From positions 558,001-622,000 of the forward strand of contig JAMZAV010000636.1 in NCBI GenBank assembly GCA_024449915.1: a stretch of 64,000 nucleotides of DNA, in the 5' to 3' direction. Below, in pieces: positions 56,801-63,278 of the stretch. Position numbers and translations under genes: made by a program. This DNA comes from Sweltsa coloradensis. Lineage: Eukaryota > Arthropoda > Insecta > Plecoptera > Chloroperlidae. The notes below the pieces were generated by a model that was not told where the DNA came from, did not search any database, and was given only the letters and a program-made list of their open reading frames with translations. Every line of letters starts with the position of its first letter. Position 1 is the stretch's first letter.

Positions 56801-59800
56801 TAACTTTAATCCATGGTATATATTTAAGGCCTTCTTTATCACTGATCACATTGTAATTTCCTTCAATTGGTATTCCAAGTACAACCAAACAGAATAAGGA
56901 GCGAAGTTTCTTAATCAACAGATTGTCGAAGAACAATACACAATTAAAATTTTGTCCAATGTTGATGTTTTTGGTGGAGGTGCCGGATCAAAAATCCCCT
57001 TTATGAGTTAGGCTAGCACACCCCTCCTAACCGCTAGGGTCACCAAAACCATCAAGTGTCATCAGAAATACACTTTTTTTAAAATGTTTAAGATTTTGGT
57101 GGAGGTGCCGGGTCCAGAATCCCCTTTTTAGCTAAGCTAGCGCCGCCTCCCTGACCGCTAGGGTCACCAAAAACATTATGTGTCGTCCTTGTTACGGGCA
57201 ATGGTTATGTTAATCGAAGGTCGTGTTCGTTTTTTTTATCGTGAGACGTGACACATAGCACATGCGGACGGACAAACAGAAAAGTGGAGCTCTATAATAT
57301 TGTCCCTTACCGAACATCAGTTTCAAAACGAAGTGGGTAAAGAATAATAAGGATTTAATCTGGAATAGGACTCACAAGGCACCCTAACACAGGAGAGATA
57401 ACCCTAATCATTCTCTACCCACTTAGTTTTGAACTGATTTTTAGTGTGCAACATTGTTACAGAGTGAAGCTTTCCTTGATTTTTCTGTTCGTACTGTAAA
57501 ATGCGAGTACGACCTCCGATTGACATGAGCATTGTCCTAGCGGTCAAGAAGGCAGTGCTAGCCCAACTCGAAAGGAGAGTCTTTGACCCGGCACCTCCAC
57601 CAAAACCATCAACATTAGTCAAAAGTTTATTTGTGTATACTTCTTCGAAATTCTGTTGATAAAATAGCCTAAATTCCTATTGTAGGTACTATTGACCATG
57701 ACCAAAGGAGTTGCTACATACAACACAGACTCTAGCTGTACCTTGCGTGCGCTAGATCCGTGTTGGCTCTCGACGTCAACTCGAACAGCTGGGCAAACTG
57801 CGCGTGCTGTGCCCCGGCCTCCTCGAGTAGCAGTACAGACGCGCGCTCACACATGAGCAGCCGCTGTGCACGCTGCATGATCTTGAGGATCACCTGCTCG
57901 ATGGAGGTCTGCTCCTCGAACAAGTCGTGGACCACTTCAAGGAGATTCTGCGCAACACAAGATGACGTCATACTACTCACACGTCGACACAAGCATCAGC
58001 ATGGAAGTGCAATACTTTGATATAGTGCACCGTAATGAATGTAGTGTGGAATGTTTTTTTTTTAAATGTTGTTTGTTTATTTAAGATACCTAATAATAAG
58101 TATACAGTTACAGGTTTGATTAAAAAGCCCCAATGATATTATTTAGAACAGTTTTCACTGTCTAGTCCATAAATCCTTATGTTATATCTAGGATATAATG
58201 CTCATGCTGTAATATCCTAAAATAAAAATATGGATGTGTATGACTCCATTCGTTGTAGTATAAAAAATTACATTTTACAAAATTTGGCAATCAGACAAAT
58301 AATAACAATGTAACAAGACTGTGAAAGCAGTGGGATATCACCGCAACATTAATTCATACAAAAATTTTTAGTCTTCCCACTCAATGAAAAAATTTTGGGT
58401 TCACCATGACTTGAGAACGATGAGACAAATTTGGTTATTTTCGAGCTGGGTCCCACCGGCCAAATCTCCGGTAAGAAATAACATTGCAGAGATCTGTATG
58501 TCCGGAAACCCTTTGGGAGGATTTTGATGAGAAAAAATATTGGCTAGTACCGTCTCTTGCATCAACATCATACAATACGATTGTTTTTGTAATGTTTTAC
58601 AAGGTTCTGTCAAAATATGCTGATTTTAAAAAAGGGGTGTAATTTTGGAACGTATATATTATTGAGTGTTTCAGTGTTTGTGCCAGTTTTAAGTCAGAAT
58701 TTTTTATGGGTCACTTTAATTAATTCAATGATTTACTAACTATATGTGAAACAAAAAAATGAATGGGTAAAAGTTGATTAAGAAAAAAGTAAACTTTGAA
58801 AAATTTCACGATCAAAAACTTCTAAAATTCGTGTAACAGATATTCGAGATTATAATTTAGTAGGTTATCCTTTTTAAAGGTTCGAACATTGATTGTGGAA
58901 AATGTTTGTTTTTGTGGAGGTGAATGTATAACTGAAAAGTTCGATGTTGCACACCCGACTTGGCTCACCCTGTTTCTGTCGTACTCTTTTTCTCGACTGT
59001 CCATGATCTGGCGTTGGTGATGGCGATACCCAAAAACTGCAAAATCGTCTTGAACATCTGAAAACGAGAGAGAGTCGCCAAATCAAGGTGGTTCTTGGAG
59101 GGAAAAACCCGTCTATCTGCATTGAGCTCAAAGCTAGACCGTTGCCAGGTTGGGCTTTGTACAATCAAGTTTGTACGCAAACACACCCATACTTTTGTCT
59201 GCAAACTCCCAGGTGGGGTCTCAACCTTTAAACTGCTGTGGGTGTTACTCAAGTCAAGAACCCAACCCTGTAACATCTTGTGCTCAAACAAAATAATAGG
59301 AAAGGAAGTAAATTGTCTGTAGCTATAAAGTTTGAAATTGTATTGTTTGACTTTTCTCATTACAGTGGACGCCTTTTAATTACTTTAATGAGACAAAGGT
59401 AGGATTTATATTCTAATGAAAGGTATAATTACATCTAATCGTAGTCCGCAGAGAGGAGTTACGTCCAACTGATTATAAGAATACTTTAAAAACTGATTAC
59501 AACCTCGACTCGAAACTGATTACAAACATAACTCCAACAGGCGATGGTGTTGGCTAAATGCGTAATGTGCGAGACTCTGATTCGGGAGGTCCCGGGTTTG
59601 AATCCCGTCGAAACCGGCAATCTCGACTGCAGGATGTTTTATTCCGAGGTAAAGGGGTTGATTCATCTTAAACAGCCCTCGGACATACCTTCACAATTGT
59701 CCTGTCAGCAACATACTTAGTTAGATAACGGAAGAGAGGCATGCAATTCACCCTGGCAAGTTTTCCACGGGAAAAAAATTATCACGATTTTACCTTAATT

Positions 59801-62487
59801 TTGGCGTTAAAACTTTTTAGGAAGCTAATTTACCAATTCCATCGATCATTCCCTGAATTATAGACACAACGAACCCATAATCTTCAATCTGAAACCATTC
59901 TATTTTACATTTCTATTAAATTAGTCTTACACTCAATGATGGTCTAAGTACAATTGAGAACAGGAAACGCAGTGATCACACCCAAAATGGGTTTTGAACC
60001 CTTCGCTCATAGTGATGTTGCCTGCTTCTGGAAGTGAGCCCTCATCTATTATCAACATCTGTCTCAGACCAACACTTCTTGTTTTATTCAAGTGCAGCTC
60101 ACCACACTGCTACCCGTCTCAGTCACTTGGGGGAACCAAAAGAGGGAAAAAAACAGACAACTTGTCGTCAGCTGTTAGTATTTCTTCGTCACTTTGTGAG
60201 GAACGTTAGACAACACGACGGTCTTAGTTTAATACATGAATTCTTTAGCGAGGACTGGGGAAAACGACGGCTAGGGCGAAGCACACGTCTTCAGATCAAA
60301 AAAAACATGAATCGTGGGACTGCAAAAGAGGCATTTTATCAGAATCTTTGGTTTTTGGTTTATTTAAATTAAGGGCGCATCAACCGTTAGGTAGTAATGC
60401 TTTACTCGAGACTATAGGAAATGTGCGGAGGACTAACCGTGCTGGACAAAACCGAAAAAAAATAAGCGGGTTTTTCACGTTAGGGGTTAAGGAAGGTTAG
60501 AGACCTGGCGTAATCATTGTTTTATAAAGAGTATTTGCCTTTTGTTGAATGATGAGTCAATTTGCCTTGTGTATACGAAATATGTTTGTTATATAATTAT
60601 ATCGTGCCTGCTGGCAGGCTCTCCATGTCAAACGCAGAACAAGACCCTTGTGACTGTTTTAGAAACCACCCCGAAGAATAGAATGCGTTAAAAATAGCGA
60701 GACATGTTACTGCAAGTCCCAATGATAAATAAATACGCACCGAAGAAACCCTTATTTTGATGTATAAATGAGCCCAATTATATCCGTACCGTGGTTTTTA
60801 TCGGTTCCCCTCTAGTGGTGTGCAAATAACACGAGAACTCACGAGATGTCCCGGACATTCACGACGACCGAGTGGAGTGTTGTTGAGGGTTTAGGTAGAT
60901 AGAGCGAACAAAAAAAGGAGTAGACGTCATAACATAAACACAATGAGAATAGACAGGCCACCTAACTACCCGACTTTGATATGAAAAAACACTTCCCCAG
61001 GTCCTAGCTCACTAATTGAAATAAACAATAATGATATGTTTATGTTATGGAGAGTGGAGTAAGCTAGAGGCTGGGGGTAATTTCCTCCAAGTGAAGAAGA
61101 TGGACACATATTATTTGAATACATATTCACAATCTTCAACTATATTAAGAAATATTCTACCAAAATTTTTTGTTTTTCATTTTATATACGTATATTCAAT
61201 ATTTTTCGAAGAAAAGTTATTCACTGGATATACTTATTATTGATTTACCCATTATTCTCCTATCGTTGAGAGAGACGTGCGATAAGCAATTTGACTACTC
61301 ATATTGATAGACAAACAACACACATCCAATAGAATCCAAATGTTCTTTGTGCTGCTAAGATAAGAGGCCACAAAATTGAAATAATTCCTATTGAAAAATT
61401 TTGAGAGCAATCGTAAACGTATGCTTGCAGTAACTGAATATCTTCAAACTCAGCAGATGGCAAGCTTACATAAGCTTCTCTAAAGACGAGTTATGAACGA
61501 CACACCTTTAATAAAAAGTCATCCTCGTTAGTATTACTTTTGTATGTATCATTCATTTTTACAGTCTTTTTACAGTCAAACTTTCAACGGCCATCAAAGC
61601 AGCCTCTCAAGAAACTTTACCAAGTTTTATGCCAAACCGATGTCGCTTAGGTTCGTAGAAGTAAGTAAGTTCACGACGAAAACCAAGAAGAACCAACGAA
61701 CTTGACCTTCACGATAAGTCGAATCGCACGCACAATGATAATGAGAGGTTCAAATTCTCTCTGTAGGTAGGTTTTCTTTCATTGGCTAAATTATTTTACC
61801 TATGTGAAACAAGAAAAGTCGTTTCTCATCGCTGTGGACACCAGATCTTGAACATTTAGCTAGTACCCTAGCAGGTTTCCTGACACCAAGGGCTTACACG
61901 TGATGTAGAAAGCGCAGCAGAACGTCGAGGTGATTTCACGACTCATGAATCCTTCCGCTCGAGTAACCCAATAACGCGGCGAGAGCGCTCCGAGGCGACG
62001 TGGCGACAGGATACAACTCATAACCTCTGGCGTTGCCGATGATTACACTTTTTTTATTGTGAAGGTTTTGAAGTTTGTCTTCACATTTATGAGCACACTT
62101 TTTATTTACTCAAATATCAAAATGTGTTTATATACATTACTCATATAATGTTCTTAGGCACATCTTTATCGACTAATACGTGGTATGAAGGGAAATCGAG
62201 TACCAGACAAAATAAATACACCATTGCCCACGTATCGTTCACTTATTTTTACGAGTAGGAGGACAATCGACAGAGAAATGAAGTAATAACGAAAGGTTTT
62301 AAACTTGCGTCACGTGACCCACCTGTTCATCCTTGGACGTGAAGTGACCGTTGTCGATGTCTGGGTTCTTGTTGATGACCTGGGCCACGGCGATGACCTC
62401 GTCGTAAGCGTTCTTGACCGGCATGCAGAGCAGGGAGTCCGTGTGGTAGCCGGTGATGCGGTCCACTTCGTCGTCGAATCGAGGGTC
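31216..62487 (-). CDS. PDE11: PDE11-type dual 3',5'-cyclic nucleotide phosphodiesterase, multi-exon, 5'-partial
   Basis: Thirteen minus-strand exons (about 560 codons, listed separately) run from 62487 down to 31216, all bounded by AG/GT sites with matching phases except around one gap. In order they encode the end of GAF-A, the start and end of GAF-B, and a full class I phosphodiesterase domain. Visible catalytic elements are [10 protein letters not shown] (general-acid His), [10 protein letters not shown] (metal-binding HDxxH), [24 protein letters not shown] (metal Asp) and the conserved Gln in LQMSWI. The wording around [11 protein letters not shown] and KPW is closest to PDE11 among the PDE5/6/11 group. 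Family knowledge: these enzymes hydrolyse cAMP and cGMP to 5'-nucleotides in the cytosol as dimers, with N-terminal GAF domains regulating. Oddities are a 20-fold amplified exon, a one-base deletion in the second visible exon, and no recognisable middle of GAF-B. The start codon lies outside the window. Confidence 0.9.
31700..31733. repeat. 34-bp near-perfect palindrome in a PDE11 intron
   Basis: The core AGTATAGAACGTTCTATACT is a perfect 20-bp palindrome, extended by ACCATT and AATGGT with one mismatched pair. It lies 10 bp past the donor of the exon at 31743-31865. Confidence 0.9.
31743..31865 (-). CDS. PDE11: PDE11 exon: purine-binding Gln region
   Basis: The exon is 123 nt (41 codons), phase 0 at both ends, acceptor TTCCTGTAG and donor GTCAGT. 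It encodes [20 protein letters not shown], then [20 protein letters not shown], then K. The Gln in LQMSWI matches the invariant Gln that holds the cyclic nucleotide base. A near-perfect 34-bp palindrome lies just past its donor. Confidence 0.92.
32498..32675 (-). CDS. PDE11: PDE11 exon: metal-binding Asp (TASDL) region
   Basis: The exon is 178 nt (1 plus 59 codons), acceptor TTGTTTCAG and donor GTGTGG. It encodes [20 protein letters not shown], then [20 protein letters not shown], then [19 protein letters not shown]. The Asp of TASDL is the second-half metal ligand, and STKPW shapes the active site. The donor GTGTGG is weaker than the others. Confidence 0.92.
32676..33456 (-). other. PDE11 intron
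   Basis: Intron between the exons at 33457 and 32675. Nothing coding or repetitive was recognised. Confidence 0.5.
33457..33557 (-). CDS. PDE11: PDE11 exon: SILATDL helix
   Basis: The exon is 101 nt, acceptor TGTTGCAG and donor GTGAGT, phase 0 in and phase 2 out. It encodes [20 protein letters not shown] followed by [19 protein letters not shown] is conserved in class I PDEs. Confidence 0.91.
33850..34100 (+). mobile_element. hAT-like end and GGTGGAGG motif copies in a PDE11 intron
   Basis: TAGTGGTGTGCGGGTTCCCG followed by AATTTCGGGTCGGGTT resembles a known type of hAT terminus. Imperfect copies of the GGTGGAGGTGCCGG motif follow (34003-34020, 34037-34052, 34081-34090). No matching right end. 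Confidence 0.35.
34338..34428 (-). CDS. PDE11: PDE11 exon: EHHHFNHAV segment
   Basis: The exon is 91 nt (1 plus 30 codons), acceptor GTTTCCAG and donor GTAAGT. It encodes [20 protein letters not shown] followed by [20 protein letters not shown] wording and SALALLYG are strongly PDE11-like. Phase 2 in, phase 0 out. Confidence 0.93.
35007..35116 (-). CDS. PDE11: PDE11 exon: metal-binding HDLDHRG motif
   Basis: The exon is 110 nt, acceptor GATTGCAG and donor GTAAGT, phase 0 in and phase 2 out. It encodes [20 protein letters not shown] followed by [26 protein letters not shown] is the class I PDE signature holding Zn/Mg ligands. The split Lys codon is completed by the next exon. Confidence 0.94.
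35413..35520 (-). CDS. PDE11: PDE11 exon: catalytic HNWRH region
   Basis: The exon is 108 nt (36 codons), phase 0 at both ends, acceptor GTTCCAG and donor GTAGGC. It encodes [20 protein letters not shown] followed by [16 protein letters not shown]. The first His of [10 protein letters not shown] is the general acid of class I phosphodiesterases. Confidence 0.93.
35851..36092 (+). mobile_element. tRNA-headed SINE, family S, copy 2
   Basis: Degraded head (GGCTCCGAATCCCGCC in place of the B box) and a body with AACAGCCCTCGGGAT and GAGAGGCATGCTTGCACCC, shared with copies at 26431 and 59548. It lies in a PDE11 intron, 13 bp from the exon at 36105. Confidence 0.65.
36105..36251 (-). CDS. PDE11: PDE11 exon: start of catalytic domain
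   Basis: The exon is 147 nt (49 codons), phase 0 at both ends, acceptor TGTTTTAG and donor GTAGGA. It encodes [20 protein letters not shown], then [20 protein letters not shown] and VKKFNIERE. The F-DDF-SL motif and the MF-DLGLV-KF helix open the phosphodiesterase catalytic domain in the PDE5/6/11 group. Confidence 0.88.
36491..36961. mobile_element. hAT-type MITE in PDE11 intron
   Basis: Ends TTAGGGCTGGGC and GCCCAGCCCTTA. Flanking 8-mers TATTCTAA and TACTCTTA agree at 6 of 8 bases, as expected for an old duplication. ATCGATATTTCGATAT repeats lie near the left end. Confidence 0.65.
37015..37255 (-). mobile_element. LINE 3' end fragment, second family, inverted
   Basis: Reverse complement of 6250-6500 (TTGTGGC..., GACACAATGTCCCACAAGTG, and the TGTGTA-rich stretch). 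It lies between the MITE and the exon array. Confidence 0.55.
37399..37542 (-). CDS. PDE11: PDE11 exon: end of GAF-B and linker, the copy that has a donor site
   Basis: The exon is 144 nt (48 codons), phase 0 at both ends, acceptor TTGTTTCAG and donor GTACGT. It encodes [20 protein letters not shown], continues with [20 protein letters not shown] and ends NKEVDAML. Among about 20 near-identical copies this is the last in transcription order and the only one followed by a GT donor. It also differs near its 3' end (NKEVD; most other copies read NKKLD). It is therefore the copy most likely to be used in mature PDE11 mRNA. Confidence 0.85.
37399..41090 (-). repeat. Tandem array of about 20 copies of a PDE11 exon with its 3' splice site
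   Basis: I count 20 acceptor boundaries, with exon high ends near 37542, 37727, 37911, 38095, 38280, 38465, 38647, 38831, 39016, 39201, 39386, 39572, 39758, 39944, 40126, 40311, 40496, 40680, 40864 and 41049. Spacing is 182-186 bp. Each unit is about 41 bp of intron end (with TTGTTTCAG) plus the 144-nt exon. In 19 copies the exon ends CTGAGATATTGC instead of CTG plus GTACGT, so the donor is lost exactly at the exon border. Because 185 is not a multiple of 3, read-through from any copy changes frame and meets a stop in the next unit. Copies differ by a few substitutions and single-base indels. Confidence 0.93.
41101..41475 (-). mobile_element. tRNA-headed SINE, second family, minus strand
   Basis: The minus strand begins GGCACAGCCGGTAGAGGTAG and has B-box-like AGTTCGATACCCG. 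The low end (GGGTGTGCCCACCGTTAGGT) recurs in degraded form at 60374. It lies between the PDE11 exon array and the exon at 41518. Confidence 0.55.
41518..41585 (-). CDS. PDE11: PDE11 exon: end of GAF-B (NKFDE motif)
   Basis: The exon is 68 nt with acceptor TTTCTAG and donor GTAAGT, phase 1 in and phase 0 out. It encodes [20 protein letters not shown] followed by FE. This is the second GAF NKFDE region (N-K...F-x3-D-E). LFE joins directly to [10 protein letters not shown] of the next exon. It lies about 470 bp upstream, in transcription order, of the amplified exon array. Confidence 0.87.
41663..42430 (+). mobile_element. Family B repeat, copy 4
   Basis: ACTAGGAAAACGCTTAAGTC start, CGTTGTTGGACGAGCG, and CTCGCTTCGCTCATCCA end. 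Two AAGGTTCT units. Confidence 0.8.
42875..43642 (+). mobile_element. Family B repeat, copy 5
   Basis: ACTAGGAAAACGCTTAAGTC start, TTGTTGGATGAGCG, and CTACGCTCATCCAA end. Two AAGGTTCTGT units. Orientation opposite to PDE11 transcription. Confidence 0.8.
43643..44473. other. PDE11 intron, no gene recognised
   Basis: A C/G-rich stretch (43930-44110) may be a degraded hAT-like element. No open frame with recognisable protein. Confidence 0.35.
44475..45980. repeat. Minisatellite of about 30 units inside MITE ends
   Basis: Units of about 49 bp around TTGTCACTGCCGATCGACAA then GTTGTCTCATAACTTATTGT. The left border GGGATCTATTTACTA and right border TTAGTAAATAG are inverted, as in the short MITE at 13937-14052. 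Units vary widely in homopolymer length and missing bases. The long open frame across it (44466-44969) is an artefact. Confidence 0.88.
45981..46814. other. PDE11 intron, no gene recognised
   Basis: Unique sequence with one short CpG-bearing patch (46350-46480). Confidence 0.35.
46815..48165. mobile_element. Foldback element with inverted arms of about 450 bp
   Basis: The left arm (46815-47260) and the right arm (47690-48165) are inverted copies. For example CTTCGGCCGCCATATTG at 46921 pairs with CAATATGGCGGCCGAAG at 48032, and GCCCAGCATCAAAAAA pairs with TTTTTTGATGCTGGGC. The roughly 430-bp centre has no recognised protein. Confidence 0.88.
48170..48640. other. PDE11 intron, no gene recognised
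   Basis: Unique sequence, no supported feature. Confidence 0.35.
48644..48929 (+). mobile_element. Family C repeat, copy 3, truncated
   Basis: Starts ACTAGGAAACGCTCAGTTGG, with TTGATAAGCGAGC near the 5' end. It matches 55836-56095, then is cut by the element at 48930. No 3' end found. Confidence 0.7.
48930..49687. mobile_element. hAT-like element with duplicated left end
   Basis: Left end CAGAGTCGATAAA...GTTTCCCC, present twice in tandem (about 48930-48978 and 48979-49026). Right end GGGGAAACTGTTTATCAACT then CTG, inverted. GTAAAAG flanks both sides (48923-48929, 49688-49694). Confidence 0.7.
49745..49840 (+). repeat. Short tandem repeat, about 19 bp, five units
   Basis: CAATGCGTTTGTCTTTCGA repeated about five times with small variations. 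Confidence 0.85.
49939..50712 (+). mobile_element. Family A repeat, copy 5
   Basis: ACTAGGAAAACGCTAAAGTC start, GTTGATGGATGAGC, CTTCGCTTCGCTCATCCAA end. The central block is duplicated as in copy 3, to which it is very similar. Confidence 0.8.
51321..51950 (+). pseudogene. LINE: PHD-type zinc finger fused to apurinic-like endonuclease, broken
   Basis: From ATG 51321 the frame encodes [20 protein letters not shown], then a C4HC3 PHD-like finger (CTVC, LECSVC, FHRVC, WECNKC) and a second Cys pair set (KCLQC, WYCMNC). It continues into an EEP-type endonuclease start ([38 protein letters not shown]). The frame breaks near 51925; the next frame continues the endonuclease. The PHD and endonuclease share one reading frame here. 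Confidence 0.8.
51925..54514 (+). pseudogene. LINE: rest of endonuclease and reverse transcriptase, frameshifted
   Basis: Endonuclease motifs follow ([11 protein letters not shown] near 52130, [10 protein letters not shown] near 52263, [10 protein letters not shown] near 52330), with an in-frame stop near 52094. Reverse transcriptase motifs lie in several frames: [23 protein letters not shown] near 53168-53235, [10 protein letters not shown] near 53433, [19 protein letters not shown] near 53606 and YADDLVF near 53698. The C-terminal tail ends at 54512-54514. Many frameshifts make it inactive. CR1/Jockey-type LINE by layout. Confidence 0.88.
54515..55300 (+). mobile_element. LINE 3' UTR and tail
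   Basis: Follows the reverse transcriptase stop. It includes GTTCGGTGGTTTCTTCCGCG, a long TTTTC run (54970-55075), and ends GACGTTAAATAAATAAATAA. Copies of this tail occur at 5826-6240 and, inverted, at 17455-17740. Confidence 0.7.
54968..55075 (+). repeat. TTTTC microsatellite
   Basis: About 100 bp of CTTTT units inside the LINE 3' UTR. Confidence 0.95.
55306..55690 (+). mobile_element. Family C repeat, copy 4, 3' part
   Basis: CGTTGCCATGGTAACGTTAC to CGCTCGCTTCGCTTGCTTAA. The 5' part is missing; the sequence begins right after the LINE tail. Confidence 0.7.
55836..56530 (+). mobile_element. Family C repeat, copy 5
   Basis: ACTAGGAAACGCTCAGTTGG start, TTGATAAGCGAGC near the 5' end, and ACGCTCGCTTAAATAA at the 3' end; the variant 5' motif (AAGCGAGC) is matched by the variant 3' motif (GCTCGCTT). 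Confidence 0.75.
56531..56957. other. PDE11 intron, no gene recognised
   Basis: A minus-strand open frame (56936-56652) has a GAF-like phrase near its start but does not fit as an exon (see rejected items). Confidence 0.35.
56958..57616. mobile_element. MITE with GGTGGAGGTGCCGG ends
   Basis: Ends AATGTTGATG-TTTTTGGTGGAGGTGCCGG and CCGGCACCTCCACCAAAACC-ATCAACATT are inverted. A second, direct copy of the left end lies at 57090-57180, so about 85 bp of end sequence occurs three times. It sits about 125 bp from the PDE11 exon at 57742. Confidence 0.75.
57742..57947 (-). CDS. PDE11: PDE11 exon: start of GAF-B
   Basis: The exon is 206 nt, entering at phase 0 after TTGCGCAG and leaving at phase 2 before GTACAG. 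It encodes [20 protein letters not shown] and then [20 protein letters not shown], the linker helix and first strands of the second GAF domain. It is GC-rich against AT-rich introns. The next recognisable exon (41518-41585) needs an incoming phase of 1, so at least one exon of about 65-75 codons is missing between them. Confidence 0.88.
57948..58968 (-). other. PDE11 intron
   Basis: Intron between the exons ending at 58969 and 57947. AT-rich, no repeat or exon recognised. Confidence 0.5.
58969..59057 (-). CDS. PDE11: PDE11 exon: GAF-A to GAF-B linker, with a 1-base deletion
   Basis: Acceptor TTTTCAG is followed by [16 protein letters not shown]; a different frame then gives [12 protein letters not shown] up to donor GTGAGC. 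Both halves match what PDE11 should have here (end of GAF-A, then the linker helix), but they lie in different frames. The length is 89 nt where 90 is expected. One G is missing from the plus-strand GG at 59010-59011 (GCCAG read where GCCCAG is expected on the minus strand). With the base restored the exon joins its neighbours at phase 0. It could be a sequencing error in a short homopolymer or a true frameshift. Confidence 0.82.
59548..59779 (+). mobile_element. tRNA-headed SINE, family S, copy 3
   Basis: Head TGGTGTTGGCTAAATGCGTA and B box GGGTTTGAATCCCGTC. The body has AAACAGCCCTCGGACATACC, GAGAGGCATGCAATTCACCC and ends TTTTCCACGGGAAAAAAATT. Confidence 0.75.
59780..62322 (-). other. PDE11 intron, 5' part
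   Basis: 2.5 kb without a supported exon. A remnant of the second SINE family (GGGCGCATCAACCGTTAGGT) lies at 60374. The other open frames are not recognisable. Confidence 0.4.
62323..62487 (-). CDS. PDE11: PDE11 exon: C-terminal half of GAF-A
   Basis: The exon is 165 nt (55 codons), phase 0 at both ends, with acceptor TTCTAG and donor GTGGGT. It begins [20 protein letters not shown], continues through [20 protein letters not shown] and ends HFTSKDEQ. The N-K...F-x3-D-E pattern (INK, then HFTSKDE) is the NKFDE signature of PDE GAF domains. It is the most 5' exon I can identify; the rest of GAF-A and the N-terminus must lie beyond 64000. Confidence 0.88.
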
Positions 62488-62654
62488 CTAGAACCACATG
62501 AGAGGTTTAGATGTAGTAGTATACCATCCGATGGTGTAGGTTTGTAGGAGTTATCAAAACTATCGGTATGACGACCGAGGGTAAAGGTGGGTGGCTAAGG
62601 GTAGAGAGGAGTACACGTTTGTAAAACGTAATTTTTTAAATTTTTATCGAGAGA

Positions 62655-62863
62655 CGTATGACCCTCTTTAGGCGTTGTGGATAGGTCAATTGTGAAGGGA
62701 TGTCCTAGGGCTGTTTAAGGGGACTCAATCCTTGAATTACCATAGACGACTGAGGAATATGTCGGAAAAAATCTTAAGTCAGAATTTCCGGTCACGACGG
62801 GATTCGAACCCGGGACCTCCTGAACCAGATTCAAGCGCTTAGCGCTGGAGCCAACACTGCCAG
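62655..62863 (-). mobile_element. tRNA-headed SINE, family S, copy 4
   Basis: Minus-strand head with GCGCTAAGCGCTTGAATCTG and perfect B box GGTTCGAATCC (62802-62812). The body continues to lower coordinates with AAACAGCCCTAGGACATCCC. Confidence 0.75.
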
Positions 62864-63278
62864 TTAACACGTCATCTATTACTGTCGGAAATGTATAAAG
62901 GGCCAGGAATCCTAATCCTCTCTACCTAATCCTATCTCGTTTGGCGAGCAGTTGAGTTGAAGATCGAGGAATGAGCGAGGGTGTCAGATGTCGGGCGCGC
63001 CGTTGATTAAATGTTATAATTCAGAGAAGATCCGTATACGGTTTGATTTAGAGACTTAGAGACACCCGCTAACAAATAGGGTGAGTGAAGGTATTCTCAA
63101 ACAGACTCACGCACAACCACACGCACACGCAAAAGCACATAATATGTCTTGTCACATTTGTGCCTTACCCGGCACCTCCACCAAAACTCTAGATTTTGCT
63201 TCCACGCTACATCAACTTATAATAACTAATGGTAATCACTCAATAAAGCTTTTCCACTTTTCTTAAAACATTAAGTTA
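62864..63278. other. No gene recognised
   Basis: Contains one inverted GGTGGAGGTGCCGGGT motif (63168-63187); otherwise nothing supported. PDE11 exons upstream of 62487 were not seen here. Confidence 0.4.

Noticed and set aside
56652..56936. Minus-strand phrase [11 protein letters not shown] that looks like the missing GAF-B strand
   Set aside because: The preceding residues do not fit GAF, no good acceptor starts it, and the possible donor GTGATA is weak; phase joins to the next exon only by forcing a Ser for the expected Gly.
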